Assembly (NCBI RefSeq): GCF_000613805.1
Contig: NZ_BAJR01000002.1
Coordinates: 176,864-240,863 of the forward strand
Origin: Phocaeicola paurosaccharolyticus JCM 15092
GTDB taxonomy: Bacteria > Bacteroidota > Bacteroidia > Bacteroidales > Bacteroidaceae
Reading direction: 5' to 3'
Length of the DNA stretch: 64,000 nt
Under the pieces are notes generated by a model, which was given only the letters and a program-made list of their open reading frames with translations, was not told the DNA's origin and did no database searches. The position numbers were made by a program, and so were the translations under genes. Position 1 is the first letter of the stretch; the number at the start of each line of letters is the position of its first letter. This document shows, piece after piece, positions 59,397-64,000 of this stretch.

Positions 59397-59673
59397 GCTC
59401 CCCCCTTTCTAACTCTATATACTTCCTAATATCCTCCGGCTTATAGTAGATTTTGCCGTTAAGCATTGAATAAGGTATTTTATGAAAATTTCTTAGGTAT
59501 TGCAATTTCCTTTTGCTAATATCCAGTATCATACAAACCTCCTGACTATCCAGCCATTCTTTCATCTCTTTATCTTCACTTTGATCACACAGAAGATTTA
59601 TCTTCCGGGCAAATGCCTCGAAACGTTCTATCATAGCCTCAAAAGTGCGGGCTTCTATATTTATTACCTCCAT
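59386..59673 (-). CDS. excisionase-like helix-turn-helix protein
   Basis: A 95-residue protein starting MEVINIEARTFEAMIERF. The HTH_17 domain (about 45-90) has LDSQEVCMILDISKRKLQYL and NGKIYYKPEDIRKYIE. A longer open frame reaches 59778, but it would cross the -7 box at 59714-59721, so the ATG at 59673 is preferred. It overlaps the next HTH gene by 11 bases, so translation is coupled. Likely role: DNA binding at the attachment sites or regulation of the island. Confidence 0.85.
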   Translation of the reverse strand: MEVINIEARTFEAMIERFEAFARKINLLCDQSEDKEMKEWLDSQEVCMILDISKRKLQYLRNFHKIPYSMLNGKIYYKPEDIRKYIELERGEHGK

Positions 59674-59713
59674 AATATTTACATTTTTCGTTAATACTAT
59701 GATTACGGGATAA

Positions 59714-59721
59714 CAAAGGTA
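59714..59721 (-). promoter_or_regulatory. -7 promoter box of the HTH gene pair
   Basis: TACCTTTG on the minus strand, 40 bases before the ATG at 59673. It excludes the longer upstream frame. Confidence 0.5.
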
Positions 59722-59807
59722 ACTCATTAAAACACACGACATACCAATCCCTTGCGGGCTGGTAGCTTGCGTCCGCACTAGTCTATACCTAAAGTGTAAA
59801 CTGATTC

Positions 59808-59837
59808 CGGCGGCGGTTAAATATGCCGCTTTTTTGT
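59808..59837 (+). terminator. GC-rich hairpin with plus-strand T run
   Basis: GCGGC pairs with GCCGC around an AT-rich loop and TTTTTT follows on the plus strand. The neighbouring genes read on the minus strand, so as a T-run terminator it points against them. It may protect the nuclease operon from incoming antisense transcription or simply act as a stop in both directions. Confidence 0.45.
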
Positions 59838-59875
59838 AGGATTTACTTTCTCAATTGCAGTGGTTAAACTATATT

Positions 59876-62428
59876 CTATAAAGTAAAGTCACTAACATCT
59901 TTTTTGTTTGCAAAACTATAACTATCACTATAGATTGTTTTGATACGGTATTTACCATCTTGAACACTATCGACCTTGCATATCCCTGATTTTTCTGCTT
60001 TTTTATAAGTACCGTCCCTACTTGCGTTAACAATTTCGTCCAACATTCTCAAAACTTGTCGAGGATAGAAAGCATTATTATTTGCGGCTGACAATTTCTC
60101 AAGATAAGCCTTTAACCCGGCATTAGGCAATCCATATTGGTCGAAAATATTTAGACAATAAAGAATAATACGCTCCTTAACAACAGGTTCCTGCCTCTCC
60201 AAACTATTATAAACGATAGCTGCATCAAGAAGAATATGATACAAAGTTTTATTTAGAAGATCATTATGTCGAAAAATCAGATCATCCTGATTCTCTCCAT
60301 ATTTTGCAACCTTTCGGCGTTGATGTAATAACGTAAATTGTTTTAATATAGATAGAATCGCTTCTTTATACAGAGAGTGTAGGCTTTTCTTCCAATCGGA
60401 AAAAGTCATTTTATTTTCTTTATCTTTGGGGAATGGCATATACTCATTAAAATGGCAAATAGCGGTAATGGCATGCGAACTCAATAAAAAGCGTAAATAG
60501 TCAACAATTCCTATAACATGTTCCTCATTAAATTGTGCTTTATTTAGATTAGAGCAATATTTTTCAGTCAGATTCCTTACAATACTAAGAGGACGCATTA
60601 TATCATTCCCAAGTTTTATACCATTATCCACTGTATTTTCCACTTTTCTCTCTTTGCTTTCAGTTGCCGATGCTTCTTCCTCTTCCTCCATTAATTCATC
60701 CGAGATAGCATTGCTTTTACTGTCAAAAATATGCTCCAAGCTTTCCCATAAACGCGAGGTAATATGTCCCGAGACTATTTTCGATAAAACAGAAGTATCC
60801 CTTGAAGCCGCTATAGCCTCATCATAACTTAATGTAGCAATATCCTTTTCTCTTATCTCTTCTTTATCTTCCCGAAAGCTGCCATACGATGATATGCGTT
60901 TAGCACCCGTATCTTCCCTGTATAATTGTGTTAGATAATCTGCTATTTCTAATTCGTTAAACTGCCCTGCTTCAACCTTCCCTATGATTTCCCGTATAGT
61001 ACGCAGGTTCCTTTCTGGATTTGTATTCCTTAATTTATCAATTCTATTCACAGGTTGCTTATTCGAAATAATAGCGCCACTAACGCTAACAAAAGCGCAA
61101 TATTGAGGTAACAGGTCAGGATCACACTGTTCTGCGGATAAAGTAAATTCAAATGTCTTTTGTCGATAATCATTTATTGGAAAAGAAAAAACTTTTACTC
61201 CATTCTGTCCGAATGCGGTCAGATAAGAAGGTTCGTTAAGTATATGTTTTAAATCAATATATACCTTAAGGTGTCGTCCTTCCAAATCTATGGATTTAAT
61301 TTTAATAAACTGTTTTGCGTAACTATCTGTCACTGTTGGATTCTCTCCGTAGCAATCTTTCCGGGGGAATGCGCTAATGTCTTCTATCCGTTTACCAACA
61401 TTGTTAATTCCTATACTATCCAAAAAATCAAAAGAAGACGAAGCATACAGCACACATAATTCATCATTCAGAGGAGGAGACGAAGGAGAGCCCATCCCTG
61501 CTAGGGTTGCGTTTACGCTGCCCGTCAAGTAGTATTCCTTTTCTGCTGATTTGAAATGAAAAACTTTAGCATGAAGCATTCTATCGTCTCCCAAAGCATT
61601 AATTCTAACCTTCCCTCTGGTTGTTTCGTTAAAATCATAAAAAGTAATTCGCTCGTCTGCTTCCATTTGTGTTGGTGGCAAACCCTTGTTTTCTTGCAGA
61701 TATATATCCAGATGCGCATTCGGAAATAATTGACAAAGATTCTTCAATAAAGCACCATCTTCATCATAGTAGGGGCATACGATTGTTATTCTTTCTATAT
61801 TATTAGTTGGAATTAGGTACGAGAGTTGATGATAGATATCTGAGTCTTTCTCATTATATAGCAGTGCGGCATCAAGACTGTCGCCAAGATTATGAAATTG
61901 ATGTTTTACAAGCTTTTTATTTGAAAATAAATCACAGCAGCCTGTTATGGTATTACATATTCTTTCGGCGGAATATCCATCCATTTGTTTGGCAAATCCG
62001 ATAACATATTCCCACAGTTCCAGAAGCAATGGTAGCTCCGTTTTATCAACAGAATTAGCATAAAACCCAGAAAACACCTCGTGATTTTTGCCATGTCCTC
62101 CTGGAGTTAAGTTACCTGAACCAAAAATTGCAAGTAAACAGCTATCTCCTATGAAGAAATTAATTTTAGGATGAAAGGCTCCTGAGGATTTAATACCATT
62201 TACTGCATATGCTTGGTTAATACTTTTAAGGTAATTTGAAGATACCCCTAATGAGGAGTTTAGCATATTTTGATCTACCAAAACATTTATACTAGTTATC
62301 CATTTTTCTTTTAGAGTTCTTAACACCTGTCCCTCAAAATGATGAAAATTAAAGGAAAATGTAGTTAGAACGGCAGAATGAAAACTACTTTTCCCACCCG
62401 GAATCTCTTTGTATATTTTCCGCTCCAT
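59876..62428 (-). CDS. phospholipase D-fold (HKD) protein, candidate nuclease
   Basis: An 850-residue cytosolic protein without signal or membrane helix. It carries two HKD-type half-sites. The first is FHPKINFF (His86, Lys88) with GSGNLT (103-108); the second is MLHAKVFHF (His286, Lys288) with TGSVNAT (302-308). Two half-sites in one chain can form a full active site, as in PLD-family nucleases and lipases. The acidic residue of the classical HxKxxxxD motif is displaced in the first half-site and absent in the second, so activity is likely but not certain. The C-terminal 450 residues are helical, contain an acidic stretch (LMEEEEEASATE, about 590) and match no family I know. It is coupled to the upstream gene by a TAATG overlap. 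A DNA- or RNA-cutting role in defence is inference. Confidence 0.85.
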   Translation of the reverse strand: MERKIYKEIPGGKSSFHSAVLTTFSFNFHHFEGQVLRTLKEKWITSINVLVDQNMLNSSLGVSSNYLKSINQAYAVNGIKSSGAFHPKINFFIGDSCLLAIFGSGNLTPGGHGKNHEVFSGFYANSVDKTELPLLLELWEYVIGFAKQMDGYSAERICNTITGCCDLFSNKKLVKHQFHNLGDSLDAALLYNEKDSDIYHQLSYLIPTNNIERITIVCPYYDEDGALLKNLCQLFPNAHLDIYLQENKGLPPTQMEADERITFYDFNETTRGKVRINALGDDRMLHAKVFHFKSAEKEYYLTGSVNATLAGMGSPSSPPLNDELCVLYASSSFDFLDSIGINNVGKRIEDISAFPRKDCYGENPTVTDSYAKQFIKIKSIDLEGRHLKVYIDLKHILNEPSYLTAFGQNGVKVFSFPINDYRQKTFEFTLSAEQCDPDLLPQYCAFVSVSGAIISNKQPVNRIDKLRNTNPERNLRTIREIIGKVEAGQFNELEIADYLTQLYREDTGAKRISSYGSFREDKEEIREKDIATLSYDEAIAASRDTSVLSKIVSGHITSRLWESLEHIFDSKSNAISDELMEEEEEASATESKERKVENTVDNGIKLGNDIMRPLSIVRNLTEKYCSNLNKAQFNEEHVIGIVDYLRFLLSSHAITAICHFNEYMPFPKDKENKMTFSDWKKSLHSLYKEAILSILKQFTLLHQRRKVAKYGENQDDLIFRHNDLLNKTLYHILLDAAIVYNSLERQEPVVKERIILYCLNIFDQYGLPNAGLKAYLEKLSAANNNAFYPRQVLRMLDEIVNASRDGTYKKAEKSGICKVDSVQDGKYRIKTIYSDSYSFANKKDVSDFTL

Positions 62429-63966
62429 TACATACTATTTAATAATTTCCATCCCAATCCAGTAAGAGTTCCTTCCCTATCAATATAACCTAAATCACGC
62501 ATAAAATTATGTAATGATTGAAGTCTGGGAGTAGTGCCTCGTGGTTGTATAGTCTCAACGTGAATGATATACCTGTCTTCAATTAAGAATTTCAACAAAT
62601 TCGCTTCACCGTTACCCATTTTTCGGTAAGCCGTTGCCATGTGGTCGTTAATCAATGTTTTCACTATCTGGTTTATATATTCACGATAGTTTGTATCCAA
62701 ATTCTTTTTAATATAAATATCAAGGTGTTCAGTCAGATTACCTTTTTGATAATCAATATAATTATTTAATTCAAAGTTTTTGATATGTTCTTGGTATGAT
62801 TCTGTAAAGTTATATATCATCATTAATAGGGAGACTGACCTGCTTGCGGCATAATAGGGAAGTTCCTTTTTTACAGCACCTCTGATGTCGGCGAGTTCAT
62901 CCTGAATACTTCTTTTTTCAATTAACTCCAAAATATCTTTCAAAGTATCCTCGCTGCTTATCCCAAGAAGAGCTTCGCTCTTTTTCTGTATCTCAGATCC
63001 GAAATCCTTCAGGTAACTGTCAAATTCTGAAATAGTTCCCTCAATATTAAATAGAAAAGCCCAAAATATAGACGAAAGAGCATAATGGACGCTCTCGTTA
63101 AGATAATAATAAAACCACCCAAATTGCGAAGAATTTGGATCTACGCTTGGAGAAGTATTCTTGAATATCCATAGAGGGAATTCATTCAAGGGCACGCTCT
63201 CTGTCTTTGATTGTAAATACAATTTTATTGATTCGATTCTTTTCTCGGAAGATTTGCCATCTCTTGTTTTAAAATTGTCCCCATCCCGTTCCAATAAAAG
63301 ATTATTTAATAATAACCATTCTTCGCTTGATTCTGTTAAGGCATTGAGCCGGAAAGACATTATTTTATCAAAATCATTCCAACCACAAGTCCCTTTTCTG
63401 ATTAATTCAAGAAAATAAGTTCTTACATTAACAGGAATAGCAGAACGGAATGCCTCTGCTACTTTCTGTCCTTTAGGTTTTATATGGAAATAATTTTCAA
63501 CTATTTCAATTAGCTCAAGATTAATGAGAGAGCCTGCATAATATTGCCCTAGAGCTCCTGATCTATAATCCCAATATAATTCTTTACCCGGCTTGTCAGC
63601 CCCTTGAATTATAGAATAAGATCCATCGGCTTTATGTCTTGTGGCATAATCACTTCCCGGGACATTCGTACCATTAGGCTCTTTTATAACCATAAGAAAG
63701 GCCATAATCAACTCTGCTCTTCTTATAAAGTTATATTGGGCTTGAGGAGTTTGTTTTTCTTTTTCAAGACTTAGTCTATCATACTCATCTAAGAGCCAAC
63801 AATAGAAACTATAATACCGAATTCGTCCAGTCAGGTTGGTCATACCTGGCAAAAGTCTTCCATAAACAGTTATTGAACTATTTTGAATTCCTAACGGGTC
63901 GCGCCCCCTAATAAACCCACCATTTTCTGCCCAAAACGGCATTATATGTGTGTCCGATCTATACAT
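62428..63966 (-). CDS. partner protein of the PLD-fold gene, unknown function
   Basis: A 512-residue soluble protein starting MYRSDTHIMPFWAENGGF. Its N-terminus holds a striking conserved-looking block: GRDPLGIQNSS, then RLLPGMTNLTGRIRYYSFY (about 22-55). This resembles the N-terminal pattern of DUF6361 proteins (a D-x-LG element, then PG-x-T/S-x-x-T-x-R-x-R-Y), from memory and without a search. The rest is helical, with a possible winged-helix segment (about 170-190, HIKPKGQKVAEAF). No catalytic motif was found. Its stop overlaps the start of the PLD-fold gene by one base, so the two are made together. The start is only 34 bases from the window edge and the operon may continue upstream. Confidence 0.78.
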   Translation of the reverse strand: MYRSDTHIMPFWAENGGFIRGRDPLGIQNSSITVYGRLLPGMTNLTGRIRYYSFYCWLLDEYDRLSLEKEKQTPQAQYNFIRRAELIMAFLMVIKEPNGTNVPGSDYATRHKADGSYSIIQGADKPGKELYWDYRSGALGQYYAGSLINLELIEIVENYFHIKPKGQKVAEAFRSAIPVNVRTYFLELIRKGTCGWNDFDKIMSFRLNALTESSEEWLLLNNLLLERDGDNFKTRDGKSSEKRIESIKLYLQSKTESVPLNEFPLWIFKNTSPSVDPNSSQFGWFYYYLNESVHYALSSIFWAFLFNIEGTISEFDSYLKDFGSEIQKKSEALLGISSEDTLKDILELIEKRSIQDELADIRGAVKKELPYYAASRSVSLLMMIYNFTESYQEHIKNFELNNYIDYQKGNLTEHLDIYIKKNLDTNYREYINQIVKTLINDHMATAYRKMGNGEANLLKFLIEDRYIIHVETIQPRGTTPRLQSLHNFMRDLGYIDREGTLTGLGWKLLNSM

Positions 63967-64000
63967 ATTAAATAATTTAACGGAATCGCATTAAAAGTAA

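Larger units (their letters stand above)
57555..64000. mobile_element. tRNA-Phe-linked genomic island (left part)
   Basis: The stretch after tRNA-Phe holds an integrase, two excisionase-like genes and a two-gene cargo unlike the housekeeping genes before it. Base and codon use shift: the integrase gene uses CGG, CCC and GCC far more than the upstream genes. No conjugation or mobilisation gene is visible. The right end is beyond the window. Confidence 0.75.

Noticed and set aside
59876..63966. assignment of the PLD pair to DISARM, BREX or another named system
   Set aside because: The helicase, methyltransferase and ATPase genes that define those systems are absent from the window. A PLD fold alone is not diagnostic.

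Overview
This 64 kb window is chromosomal DNA of a low-GC member of the Bacteroidales, most likely Bacteroidaceae. The evidence is the gene order of the ribosomal and RNA polymerase block, ribosomal protein sequences of the Bacteroides type (long L22 and L17, zinc-free L36 and S14), the near absence of Shine-Dalgarno sequences, and many copies of the Bacteroidetes promoter (TTTG, about 19 bases, TAnnTTTG), several of which fix gene starts.

Layout. 1-4.6 kb: the end of an unidentified gene, a decayed ORF6N-domain gene, a DUF4382 lipoprotein, a GNAT acetyltransferase, a methyltransferase-like protein with a corrinoid adenosyltransferase, a DUF2795 protein and an outer-membrane beta-barrel. 4.6-17 kb: priA and a low-molecular-weight phosphatase, a 7TM-HD phosphohydrolase with a GH35-type beta-galactosidase, gltX, waaA (frameshifted), a gamma-carbonic-anhydrase-like protein and an aminopeptidase P. 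17-50 kb: the translation and transcription block, running rpsU, a Xer recombinase, hpf, tRNA-Thr/Tyr/Gly/Thr, tuf, tRNA-Trp, secE, nusG, rplKAJL, rpoBC, a DUF3467 gene, rpsL, rpsG, fusA, and then the S10/spc/alpha gene set from rpsJ to rplQ with secY, map, infA, rpmJ and rpoA. 50-57 kb: small membrane and secreted proteins, a glycine-zipper lipoprotein, a short-chain dehydrogenase with an O-acetylhomoserine sulfhydrylase, a thioesterase, an iron alcohol dehydrogenase and a cysteine hydrolase. 57.3-64 kb: tRNA-Pro, tRNA-Phe and then an accessory island.

The island begins directly after tRNA-Phe. It carries a Bacteroidetes-type tyrosine integrase that lacks the usual first catalytic arginine, two small excisionase-like helix-turn-helix genes, and a translationally coupled gene pair: a 512-aa protein of unknown function, then an 850-aa protein with two phospholipase D/nuclease (HKD) half-sites. 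The pair matches no named defence system I know and is the best candidate for a new system. The island runs off the right edge, so the operon may be incomplete.

A second unexpected pattern is three apparent frameshifts, in waaA, rplV and rpsK. Each lies in a 7-base homopolymer within the first 21 codons of a gene expected to be intact, and each is followed by an in-frame restart codon. They are either homopolymer-length errors in the assembly or genuine slippery tracts, and raw reads would decide. Only the sequence was read; family names come from motif recognition, not from searches.
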